From Sulfuriflexus sp. (GTDB lineage Bacteria; Pseudomonadota; Gammaproteobacteria; AKS1): 64,000 bases of DNA. Position numbers and translations under genes: made by a program. Position 1 is the first letter of the stretch. Each line of letters starts with the position of its first letter. Below, piece by piece: positions 17,580-26,086 of this stretch. Below the pieces are notes generated by a model. The model had not been told where the DNA came from and ran no database searches. It worked only from the letters and a program-made list of their open reading frames with translations. Where the stretch lies: assembly GCA_023134145.1 (NCBI GenBank), contig JAGLUW010000010.1, positions 62,001 through 126,000 on the forward strand. Direction: 5' to 3'.

Positions 17580-19328
17580 TTACTTAATATTTTTATCCAT
17601 ACGCTCGGCAGTTGCCGACATTGCTTTTCGAGCAGGCATGCCTTTGCGATCACCGAGCAAGAAATCTTCGGCAATATGGAAACCATGACAATCAACACAG
17701 GTTGACTCAATCTTGTTATGCGCAGCTTCCGTGCCAGCATGACACTGCTGACAATTATCAATCGCTGGAATTAATACATCACCACTTTCTTCAGACTTAG
17801 CTGCATCATGACAATCAGTACATTGCATAGTTTGGTGTTTGTTATGTACAAAGCGTGCTTTTGGTAACCAGGTGTCGGCTAAACGAACCGGTGCAATTTC
17901 CCATTTAGGTGCATCGCCATCGCGCAAGTTACCATCACTCACTTTAGTTACATCGTGGCAGGTTGAACAAACGCGATCTTCAAACAAGTCTTCACCAACG
18001 TCGAAGGCTTTTTGTTTTGCCCAGAGGAAAGCATCTTTGCGTTCACGTTTCGTAATACGTTGACCTGGACGACGACGGTTGCGAACAACAGCAGGGGCAT
18101 CAAGATCATCATAGCCACCCTTGAGTGCTAAGTTGCCGTAGTACTCAGTTAGGGTATATAGAATATGTTCAAGGTTGCCATGTGGAACAATGCGATCAGG
18201 AATGTCGGCTTCAAATTCAAGACGGTGACATTCAGAACAATGATCTTTCATAACGATAGGCTTCATGCCAATGCCGCCTGGTTCTGCTTGGTGACAATCT
18301 GCACAAACCATAACGCGTGAACCACCTGGGGCATCAACACCTTCTACGGTTAGATGTTTGTCATGTGGGAACTTCAAGTTCGATGTTTCAACTGGCTTAT
18401 CTTTCAACGCTTCACGGTTAGTGGAGAAGGTTTTTGCCCTAGCATCAAAACGGAACATGGTTGCTTTAAAGTCAGGGTGGTTATTACCAAAGTCCTGAAC
18501 ATTAGTCAGGTCGGTACCAGTCGTTGTATCAAGATCTTTATGACAGTCGCCACAAAGTCCTTCATCACGACGAACTAAACCATCACGGCCATTGTGTTCT
18601 TTATGACAGGTTGCACAACGCGTTTCGTTTAAGCCTGATAGCTCAAAGAATTGTGGATCGGCATGTGTGTGTGTTTCGGTGTGACAAGTTGCACAAGCGG
18701 TATCACGTACGGTAGTGAAGGCTTCTTGGTGACAGGCCTTACAGTCGTTAGCAAAGAAAGTATGTGCAGATTCAAATTCACCCGACTTCCATGCAACATC
18801 TGCAGTGATCGGCGCATCTTTAAATACATCTCGAACAGCATCAGAGAAAAAGGCACTAATAGGTAAAACCAGGAACAGGAGAGAAATAATCGTGTAGAAA
18901 ACCCATGACCAACGACGGCGACTAAAACCGGTTGCAGCTAATGTTGTTGTAGATCGTTGTTTTAATTGTTCTAAGTCATCGCCTAATTGGCGAACCAATT
19001 CAATGGTGATGTCGAGATCTTGACCTTCTTCGGCAGAGATAACTTCAATGTCGTATGGGCCAACCGCGATCTTATCGCCTTTATTAAGACGGGTACTTTG
19101 TGCGATGGCATTGTTTACACGAAGATCAGAACCTGATTCAGCTTCAATATAGTAACGACCTTGACGGTCATGAATGGTTGCATGGTGTAAGGAAACGCGG
19201 AAATCAGATAGGTAGAGTTCATTCTCGGTACTACGCCCGACACGAATACTGGAACCCGATACGATTTCGTCTATATGAGTGACGCCACCGCGGGACTTAC
19301 GTGTGAGAAAACTGACTTTACACTGCAT
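17580..19328 (-). CDS. FHA domain-TM-decaheme cytochrome c fusion
   Basis: Protein of 582 residues. The frame opens 31 codons earlier, but that part overlaps the upstream gene; the ATG at 19328 is eight bases past that gene's stop and starts an FHA domain (about 10-100, with SIRVGRSTENELYL and SDFRVSLHHATI). One membrane helix (about 141-161) follows, then a periplasmic part with ten CxxCH heme sites (CKACH, CATCH twice, CGDCH, CADCH, CSECH, CSTCH, CTDCH, CQQCH and CVDCH). FHA domains bind phosphothreonine peptides in the cytoplasm, so the protein joins a kinase-type readout to a periplasmic electron wire. I know of no characterised member with this architecture. Confidence 0.85.
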   Translation of the reverse strand: MQCKVSFLTRKSRGGVTHIDEIVSGSSIRVGRSTENELYLSDFRVSLHHATIHDRQGRYYIEAESGSDLRVNNAIAQSTRLNKGDKIAVGPYDIEVISAEEGQDLDITIELVRQLGDDLEQLKQRSTTTLAATGFSRRRWSWVFYTIISLLFLVLPISAFFSDAVRDVFKDAPITADVAWKSGEFESAHTFFANDCKACHQEAFTTVRDTACATCHTETHTHADPQFFELSGLNETRCATCHKEHNGRDGLVRRDEGLCGDCHKDLDTTTGTDLTNVQDFGNNHPDFKATMFRFDARAKTFSTNREALKDKPVETSNLKFPHDKHLTVEGVDAPGGSRVMVCADCHQAEPGGIGMKPIVMKDHCSECHRLEFEADIPDRIVPHGNLEHILYTLTEYYGNLALKGGYDDLDAPAVVRNRRRPGQRITKRERKDAFLWAKQKAFDVGEDLFEDRVCSTCHDVTKVSDGNLRDGDAPKWEIAPVRLADTWLPKARFVHNKHQTMQCTDCHDAAKSEESGDVLIPAIDNCQQCHAGTEAAHNKIESTCVDCHGFHIAEDFLLGDRKGMPARKAMSATAERMDKNIK

Positions 19329-19336
19329 GATTCGGC

Positions 19337-20170
19337 CTACCAGTAAAAGAAGATTGAAACGACATGTGCGGTGAGTGCAGCAAGTAAAGCAAATGAAAGT
19401 GGCACATGGAAATACAACCAAATGTCCATCATTGCTTTGTACTGCACATCGCGACGTGCGCGTTGAACAAGTTCACATTTTTTGCCAAGTAATGTCATTA
19501 GGTGACTTGCATCACCGGCCATTTCTTTTGGCAGTAATTTATTTAATTCACCGGCCTTATTAAATGCGGCCAATGTTGCACAGTTACTATCTTTGCCGGA
19601 TAGTTGTTGCCAAACGGAGCCACCAATCTTGGTGTTCTCACTGCAATCGAGTATGCACTTATTAATTTCATCAGTAAGTTGTGCTGCGGCTTCGCGACAT
19701 TCACGATCAAGCTCAGACATTTCAACCAGCATGAGCTCTAAGGTATTACCACGACGATTTTTTGTCATTAAAGCGGGGTAACGCAGGTAGGCGTAAACGC
19801 CAAAGATGCCACTAAAGATAACAATGAACATTAATATGTAGGCAAGGGTGTGAATGTTCCAACCAATTTGGAAACCCGCATGTAGAGTGGCAATAATAAT
19901 CAGTGCAACACCTAGGTAAACATGAGCAGATAACCAACCTTGTACTTGACCCATATCTGATTTGTAAGAACGCTTGCGCATACCAAACCACATAAGCAAT
20001 AAAATAATCGCCGCACCTAATCCGCCGAGTGTATAACCCAACCACGTACCACCGTTAGGGCCATCAACAGGCGTGTGAATTGCGTAAGCAATCACTGACG
20101 TGATAATTAAGACCATACAGAGTTTGAAGTAACGATAACCACTGTAAACAAAAAGCGACTGATGCATCAT
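19337..20170 (-). CDS. Cytochrome b-like membrane protein
   Basis: Protein of 277 residues with about five membrane helices. Histidines sit in the positions expected for b-heme ligation: AHVYLGVALIIIATLHAGF in the middle and HVPLSFALLAALTAHVV at the end. Between helices lies a soluble segment of about 95 residues with four cysteines and a hydrophobic-charged heptad pattern. The gene lies 12 bases after the fused oxidoreductase gene and eight bases before the FHA cytochrome, so it probably carries electrons between these two across the inner membrane. It could belong to the cytochrome b561 or ferric-reductase-like groups; the exact family is uncertain. Confidence 0.65.
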   Translation of the reverse strand: MMHQSLFVYSGYRYFKLCMVLIITSVIAYAIHTPVDGPNGGTWLGYTLGGLGAAIILLLMWFGMRKRSYKSDMGQVQGWLSAHVYLGVALIIIATLHAGFQIGWNIHTLAYILMFIVIFSGIFGVYAYLRYPALMTKNRRGNTLELMLVEMSELDRECREAAAQLTDEINKCILDCSENTKIGGSVWQQLSGKDSNCATLAAFNKAGELNKLLPKEMAGDASHLMTLLGKKCELVQRARRDVQYKAMMDIWLYFHVPLSFALLAALTAHVVSIFFYW

Positions 20171-20182
20171 TGCTAACGTGTC

Positions 20183-22615
20183 CTAGTAATTTTCAAGGTT
20201 AGTGACAGACATAAACTCGCCTGGGTTAACGCGAATTGCTGCGCCTGTTGGGCATGCCCTTACACAAGATGGGCCGCCGGAGATGTCTTTACACATATCG
20301 CACTTAACTGCCATTTTCTTCGCGTCGGGATCTTTCTTCGCTGCTGCGGCATCATGGCCACCAGGTGCGATACCGGCACCGGTTAACAGCCAAGAAACTA
20401 AGCTGGTTTTTTGTTTCTTCGATACCAAGGCCATTTGGATTACGCCGTAAGGGCAGTTGCGCTGACAGTTGCCACAACCGATACAGTTGTTGGCAATATA
20501 AACTTCACCATTTTCGGCACGATGAATCGCATCCGGTGGGCAATCTTGCATACAGTGTGGATGTTCACAGTGACGACAAGAGGTTGGAACATGTAGTGCA
20601 GCAAAAGTAGGGCCGGCTTCACGATCAAGACGCGAAGTACCAAAGTGTGTATCGGCACAGGCCTTTTCACAGTTGTCGCAACGAACACAAAGTGATTCGT
20701 CGATTAATAGTACATCGGTTGCTTCACCAAGACCTTGTTCAACTAAGAAGCTAATAATTGTGCCGGAATCAGAGTTGTCTTCCATTTGCACGTTAGCTTG
20801 CTTACGGTTATCAATAACTTCTTGAACGCGTTTACGAACGTCTTCATCTTCATCGGCTAATTTGCGGAAGGCATCACCATCAAGACAAATTGTTTCAGTG
20901 GCAACGGCAGCACGTATTGTTGCAGAACGCATGTCATCACCGAATAAAGCCATTTCACCAACGTAGTTACCCGCAGGCAAGTAAGACAGTACAACTTCTT
21001 TGCCGCCGACTGTTTTAGAAACAGTGAGCGAACCTGAACGCACCAAGTGCAAAGTATCGCCTTCATCACCTTCGTGGAAAAGTTCTTCGCCAGCTTTGAA
21101 ACTTTGTAATGTCGCGGTACTAATAACAGACTGTAATTTTTCAACAGAAGTATTTGGTGCAATCTTCGCTTGCAGTGCGCGCATTAAGAAAGCTTCATCA
21201 ATAACACGTTTAACAGATTCAACTGAGCTAATAGTTTTGTTCATTGAACGACGTGGCGTTTCAATGAGCACACAGTTCTTACCAGCAAGAATAGTTGCGG
21301 AACGACGGTGACCAGAAATCAAACTCATTTCACCAAAGAACGCACCTTTGTTTAAAGAGATTCGCTGGCTAGGATCTTGAGGATTAATTTGCACTTGAAC
21401 TTCGCCACCAACAATAGAATAGAAGGTGTTAGTGAAATCATCGCGTTCGAAAATGATTTCGCCTTCAGCCGGTGTGCGCATGTCGCTGTCGATCATGAAT
21501 TCACGTAACTGCAATGTTGTTAGACCCGATAGTAATGGGACGTTGGTAGTAATCATCTCTAATACGTTGCTAACAGACATATTATTGTTGCGAGCACTAA
21601 AGCTGCGGAATTTTTCTTTTAGTAAAGGTTCGTCTGCAGGCTCAACATCGTTACCTTCAATAAACTCGATAACTTCATAACCTTGGTTCATTGCTGATTT
21701 AATTAACGGGTAACCAGCAAGCGCGCCAACAATATATAAACCAGATACATTTGATTCGTATTGATCGGTAAGCGCAGGAACAGCAGAAGGATCATCACTT
21801 GGGAATTCAATACCACAAGACTGCACAAAGCGACGTGGCGCAATGGCACCAAGACGAGCAATGATGCGGTGACAATTAACTTCTGTTTCACCGCTCTTGG
21901 TAGATAAAACGATTTTACCAATTTCACCGGAGCCTAGGGCTTCGCCAAATTTTTCAACTTTAACGGTGTTGGCAAAATAGTAAGGAGTAATAACGTTGGT
22001 ATCGATGGCTTTATTAATACCATCTTCGTTACCTTGTTTAGCACGAGAGAATTCATCTTTTCGGTTAACAATAATAACGTTGTTTTGTTTGGTCAGTGCG
22101 AGGGCATTTTCAATTGCGGCATCACCGGCACCGATAACAACAATTGTTTCATCGGCATATTCATCAGGATCATCGAGCTGGTATTGAACCATGTCGAGAT
22201 CCTCACCTTCAACGCCGAGTTTACGAAGGTTACCCTGTAGACCGATACCTAATACAACGAATTCAGCAGTAATGGTTTCACCAGACTTGGTCTTGATGCT
22301 GAAATTACCTTTTTCACCGCCGATCTCAGTGACTTCAGTGTTGTATTTAACATTGGTATTGTGACCGGCAACCTGGGTATTCCATATTTCAAGAATATGT
22401 TCGCGGGTACCTGCAGTAAAATCGAGCGGACTACGTAGGGGAAGAACCTGTGGTTCGTCCATGACGTGTTTGCCTTTCTGGTACTTAAAAATCGTATCAG
22501 ATAGGTGGTCGGTACTTTCCAGTAACACGTGTGATAAGCCTAGTTCTGCAGCATGTGAGGCAGCACTCATGCCGCCAGGACCAGAACCAATGATGGCGAT
22601 TTTGAAATCGGCCAT
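20183..22615 (-). CDS. Fused FAD/NAD(P) oxidoreductase, two cNMP-binding domains, 4x[4Fe-4S]
   Basis: Cytoplasmic protein of 810 residues with four parts in order. First is a thioredoxin-reductase-like flavoprotein (about 1-320): FAD motif IIGSGPGGMSAASHAAE, NAD(P) motif VVIGAGDAAIENALAL. Then come two cyclic-nucleotide-binding domains (about 355-470 and 490-605), each with the phosphate cassette intact: GEMSLISGHRRSAT and GEMALFGDDMRSAT hold the Glu and Arg-Ser that contact the nucleotide in CRP-like proteins. Last is a DmsB/HycB-like ferredoxin part (about 640-800) with sixteen cysteines in four groups, enough for four [4Fe-4S] clusters. It should move electrons from NAD(P)H to the membrane protein encoded next, under cAMP or cGMP control. 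It leads the cassette and has a strong GGGGGAG ribosome site. Confidence 0.88.
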   Translation of the reverse strand: MADFKIAIIGSGPGGMSAASHAAELGLSHVLLESTDHLSDTIFKYQKGKHVMDEPQVLPLRSPLDFTAGTREHILEIWNTQVAGHNTNVKYNTEVTEIGGEKGNFSIKTKSGETITAEFVVLGIGLQGNLRKLGVEGEDLDMVQYQLDDPDEYADETIVVIGAGDAAIENALALTKQNNVIIVNRKDEFSRAKQGNEDGINKAIDTNVITPYYFANTVKVEKFGEALGSGEIGKIVLSTKSGETEVNCHRIIARLGAIAPRRFVQSCGIEFPSDDPSAVPALTDQYESNVSGLYIVGALAGYPLIKSAMNQGYEVIEFIEGNDVEPADEPLLKEKFRSFSARNNNMSVSNVLEMITTNVPLLSGLTTLQLREFMIDSDMRTPAEGEIIFERDDFTNTFYSIVGGEVQVQINPQDPSQRISLNKGAFFGEMSLISGHRRSATILAGKNCVLIETPRRSMNKTISSVESVKRVIDEAFLMRALQAKIAPNTSVEKLQSVISTATLQSFKAGEELFHEGDEGDTLHLVRSGSLTVSKTVGGKEVVLSYLPAGNYVGEMALFGDDMRSATIRAAVATETICLDGDAFRKLADEDEDVRKRVQEVIDNRKQANVQMEDNSDSGTIISFLVEQGLGEATDVLLIDESLCVRCDNCEKACADTHFGTSRLDREAGPTFAALHVPTSCRHCEHPHCMQDCPPDAIHRAENGEVYIANNCIGCGNCQRNCPYGVIQMALVSKKQKTSLVSWLLTGAGIAPGGHDAAAAKKDPDAKKMAVKCDMCKDISGGPSCVRACPTGAAIRVNPGEFMSVTNLENY

Positions 22616-23069
22616 TTACTCCCCCTAAAAATAAACTGCACTGAGCAGCTTGAATAGTGTCTACACCTCAAGGAATATCATTAAATGGCTGGTTTAAACC
22701 AAGCTATATGACCATTCCGTGGGTCTAAGCAGCCGTGCTCGCTTATTAATGAGCATTCTTTTTGGACTGCGTTAGATGATTATTTATTGTTCTTCCATGC
22801 GGGACTAATCGCAGGGTTGATAACATTACAGCAGCTTTAGTTATCGATCAATGCGCTTTAGACTATGCGTCGAAATTACAGAAATCTCTTACATGTAGAA
22901 TAGGCCCGAACAGATTAAACTGCGGATGTGATAATACATGTTGCCAAGCAATAACATTATGTAATGTAGGTGAAATGACAGAGAATAACAAGCCGAAGTC
23001 TTGTACAATAGTGACCCTCTTGATATTTAATGCAATTAAAACAATAAGTTATAATAATAAGGATGGGGT
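22616..23069. other. Divergent promoter region between cassette and ccmF
   Basis: This 454-base gap separates the divergent starts of the oxidoreductase cassette and ccmF and must hold promoters for both. It has a 12-base palindrome TGGTTTAAACCA (22690-22701), 75 bases upstream of the oxidoreductase start. A plausible but weak sigma70 promoter for ccmF is TTGTAC (23001-23006) and TATTTA (23024-23029), 17 bases apart. I found no complete FNR or CRP site by eye and no credible gene. Confidence 0.5.
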
Positions 23070-25070
23070 ATGCAAGGGTTTTTAAGCAACTACCTAATTG
23101 AATTTGGCCATTTAGCCACCTTTACAGCGTTTATTCTCACTCTGTTTCAGTTAGCTGCGCCATGGTTGGCTGGGCGGCTTCAAGCACCTGCTTTAGCGCG
23201 TAGTGGTGTAATGGCTAGCTATATCGTATTGATTTTAATGACAATTGGTGGGGCAACACTGATCCACGCCTTTGTCACCGGTGATTTTACCGTTAAATAC
23301 GTCGCATCGCATTCAAATACTGAATTGCCACTTCTATATAAGGTTACAGCTCTCTGGGGTGGTCATGAAGGCTCTTTATTCCTTTGGGCTTGGATCTTGG
23401 CAGCATTTACCACAGTCCTTGCGATTCAAGGTAAACGTCTGTTTCCATTAAGATTACCTGTCATGTTGAGCGTGCAGGCAGGCCTACTACTCGGCTTTCT
23501 CGGTTTAATCTTATTTTTATCGAATCCATTTGAGCGTCTTTTACCAGGAGCGGTCGCAGGACGTGATCTCAATCCTTTATTACAAGATCCTGGTATGGCC
23601 TTCCATCCGCCGATGCTTTATTTGGGTTATGTGGGCTTTTCGATACCTTTTGCCTTTGCGATGACGGCGATGTTGACGCGTTGGGAAACCACACTTTGGA
23701 TTGGCCTTATTCGACGTTGGACCTTGTTTGCATGGACGATGCTGACTATTGGCATCATGTTAGGGGGCTGGTGGGCCTATTATGAACTCGGTTGGGGTGG
23801 TTATTGGGCATGGGATCCAGTTGAAAATGCCTCTTTCATGCCTTGGCTTCTCGGTACAGCATTGATCCATTCGATTACGGTGCAGGAAAATCGCCGTATG
23901 TTACAGAGTTGGAATTTGTTTCTCGCGATCAGTACTTTTTCGCTGTCGTTACTTGGTACATTCTTAGTTCGTTCTGGTGTGTTGTCATCGGTGCATGCCT
24001 TTGCCGTCGATCCTGGGCGCGGTGTCTACATCTTGCTCTTCATGATAACGGTATTAGTTATCGCTTTTGGTTTGTTCTTAGTAAAAGGCCGTGTTGATTC
24101 AGAAAAGGAAGCAGTCACTTCCTTAGCCTCACGAGAAACGTTGTTTGTGCTTAACAATGTGCTCTTTAGTGTGCTGTGTCTGTGTGTGATGTTAGGGACT
24201 TTATATCCATTAGCGCTTGAAGCGATTAATGGCGCCAAAATTACCGTGGGTGCACCGTATTTTAATAGTGTGTTAGTGCCGCTATTTTTCTTGGTGATTT
24301 TCTTAATGGGCATAGGTCCAGCTACACCTTGGCGACAAGTTAATCTTTCGCGTTTGTGGTTACGCTTGTGGTTACCAACAGTACTGGGCATTGTTGCGGC
24401 TATCTCTATATTTGTATGGGATGCGCAAGCACATTGGTTTGCCTTGGTTGGCACAGGCGTGGTGACGTTTGTGGTAGTTGCGATGTTGGTAGATTTTATT
24501 CACAACGCAAATCGCCGAGCCAAGCAACAAAATGAAAATATTATTAGCGCATGGTTACAACTGGTTAAACGCAATCGTCGTTATTATGGCGGCATGTTTG
24601 TTCACTTTGGTATTTTAGTTATCGCAATGGGCATGATTGGTTCAGGTTTGTTTCGTAGTGAGCAAGTTGTGTTAATGGCCAAAGGCGATGTGATTGAAAT
24701 CGGCGGTGAGAAGTTGCGTTTTGATGGTGTTAAGCAATTCCGCAAAGATAATTATTTTGCATTGCAAGGTCAGTTTGCATTAGTTGGAACGGATATTGTT
24801 TTAAAACCAGAACGTCGTAAGTATCCAGTACAAGAAGCACCCACAACGGAATCAGGTATTCATTCAAATTGGGCGCGTGATGTTTACGTTGTGATTGGCG
24901 AAGTAGTTGATGGTCGATATTCTGTGCATGCCTATGTAAATCCTTTGGTTGGTTGGATTTGGTTGGGAGCATTTATTATCGTTTTTGGTATCGGTTGGTC
25001 GTTCTCACAACGTTTGCGTGAGAAACGAGTTCGCGCATCGGCAGCGTTATCGCAAGGTAAAACGGCATGA
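23070..25070 (+). CDS. ccmF: Heme lyase subunit CcmF
   Basis: CcmF, with CcmH and CcmI, attaches heme to apocytochromes c in the periplasm. The protein has 666 residues and about fifteen membrane helices. The WWD heme-handling motif is WGGYWAWDPVENASFMPWL, and conserved histidine-bearing stretches are WGGHEGSLFLW and FHPPMLYLGYVGF. A good AAGGA ribosome site precedes the ATG. It overlaps ccmG by four bases. Together with ccmGHI it lies opposite to ccmABCDE, 13 kb away, with the multiheme cassette between. Confidence 0.97.
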   Translation: MQGFLSNYLIEFGHLATFTAFILTLFQLAAPWLAGRLQAPALARSGVMASYIVLILMTIGGATLIHAFVTGDFTVKYVASHSNTELPLLYKVTALWGGHEGSLFLWAWILAAFTTVLAIQGKRLFPLRLPVMLSVQAGLLLGFLGLILFLSNPFERLLPGAVAGRDLNPLLQDPGMAFHPPMLYLGYVGFSIPFAFAMTAMLTRWETTLWIGLIRRWTLFAWTMLTIGIMLGGWWAYYELGWGGYWAWDPVENASFMPWLLGTALIHSITVQENRRMLQSWNLFLAISTFSLSLLGTFLVRSGVLSSVHAFAVDPGRGVYILLFMITVLVIAFGLFLVKGRVDSEKEAVTSLASRETLFVLNNVLFSVLCLCVMLGTLYPLALEAINGAKITVGAPYFNSVLVPLFFLVIFLMGIGPATPWRQVNLSRLWLRLWLPTVLGIVAAISIFVWDAQAHWFALVGTGVVTFVVVAMLVDFIHNANRRAKQQNENIISAWLQLVKRNRRYYGGMFVHFGILVIAMGMIGSGLFRSEQVVLMAKGDVIEIGGEKLRFDGVKQFRKDNYFALQGQFALVGTDIVLKPERRKYPVQEAPTTESGIHSNWARDVYVVIGEVVDGRYSVHAYVNPLVGWIWLGAFIIVFGIGWSFSQRLREKRVRASAALSQGKTA

Positions 25071-25585
25071 TGCGAAACATCTGGTGGGTTATTATTCCAG
25101 TTTTGATCTTGTTGTTTGGTTTGCTTGCTTATGGTTTAACAAGTAATCCAAAGCATATTCCTTCGCCTTTAATTGGCAAAGTATTTCCAACGCTGCAAGG
25201 GAAGGACCTTAACGGCAATGACGTTACCTTAGGCGTAGTGGATGGTAAGCCAACGATTGTGAATGTGTGGGCATCATGGTGTGGCGCATGTCGTTCGGAA
25301 CACAAAGTATTATTACGTGGTGCACGTCGTTATGGTGACAGCATTTCTTTAGTGGCGATTAATTACAAAGATGAACTTGTTAATGCGCGCCGCTGGTTAC
25401 GTAGTTTAGGTGATCCTTACCAATGGTCGTTTCATGACCTTTCTGGTCGAGCCGGTATAGAACTTGGTGTTTATGGTGTGCCGGAAACATTCTTTGTCAA
25501 TAAGCAGGGGATTATTGTTGAAAAAATATCCGCGCCATTAACAGATAAAATGCTTGCCGATGGCATTGCTTTAATGAATGAGTAA
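25067..25585 (+). CDS. ccmG: Thiol:disulfide interchange protein CcmG/DsbE
   Basis: Periplasmic thioredoxin-like protein (172 residues) that keeps the CxxCH cysteines of apocytochromes reduced for heme attachment. It has an N-terminal membrane anchor (about 5-24), the active site WASWCGACRSEH (CxxC) and the later YGVPETFFV motif with the cis-proline. The start is ATGATG, overlapping the ccmF stop. It lies in the usual place between ccmF and ccmH. Confidence 0.96.
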   Translation: MMRNIWWVIIPVLILLFGLLAYGLTSNPKHIPSPLIGKVFPTLQGKDLNGNDVTLGVVDGKPTIVNVWASWCGACRSEHKVLLRGARRYGDSISLVAINYKDELVNARRWLRSLGDPYQWSFHDLSGRAGIELGVYGVPETFFVNKQGIIVEKISAPLTDKMLADGIALMNE

Positions 25586-25600
25586 TTTGGGTACGGATAC

Positions 25601-26086
25601 ATGAATAAAAAAATAAAAAACATTCTCATATCAATTTTACTATTAAGTGTTTCGTCATTGGTTTTTTCTGGTGATGTAAATGAAGATCCGCTTGAGCGGA
25701 AGGTGTTAGATATCGCAGCCAAGTTACGTTGTACGGTTTGTCAAAATCAACCTGTCGCCGAATCTAATTCTGGTCTTGCTCGTGACATGCGTGCGGTAAT
25801 TAAAGAAAAGTTACAAGAAGGTAAAAACGAACAAGAAATAGTTAAGTTTTTTGTTGATCGTTATGGTGATTATGTTTTGTTGTCACCGCCGCAATCAGGA
25901 AATGGTATTCCGCTTTGGGTTTTTCCTCCGTTGTTTCTTTTGTTAGCAATAATCGCAGTGATTTTAATTATGAAATCACGCAGTGAGAAAGTTGTCGCTA
26001 CGCCACCATCAGCATTGAGTGTGGAAGATCAAGAACGAATTCGTTTAGCTCGTGAAGCAATGAATAAATCAGGAGAAGATGAATAA
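25601..26086 (+). CDS. ccmH: Cytochrome c biogenesis protein CcmH
   Basis: Periplasmic thiol-reductase partner of CcmF (161 residues). A signal peptide (about 1-22) is followed by the diagnostic LRCTVCQNQPVAESNSGLA motif, where the two cysteines exchange with apocytochromes. A second membrane helix lies at about 105-125. This is the short form of CcmH; the TPR part is a separate gene, ccmI, that starts within its stop codon (TAATG). Confidence 0.96.
   Translation: MNKKIKNILISILLLSVSSLVFSGDVNEDPLERKVLDIAAKLRCTVCQNQPVAESNSGLARDMRAVIKEKLQEGKNEQEIVKFFVDRYGDYVLLSPPQSGNGIPLWVFPPLFLLLAIIAVILIMKSRSEKVVATPPSALSVEDQERIRLAREAMNKSGEDE

Noticed and set aside
22825-22870. Half FNR-like elements (TTGATAACATTACA and TTATCGATCAA) in the ccmF/cassette gap
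   Set aside because: Neither has both half sites at the right spacing.
24026-24454. Minus-strand open frame of 142 codons inside ccmF
   Set aside because: It is antisense to ccmF, a certain gene, and its translation is low in complexity with no recognisable motif.
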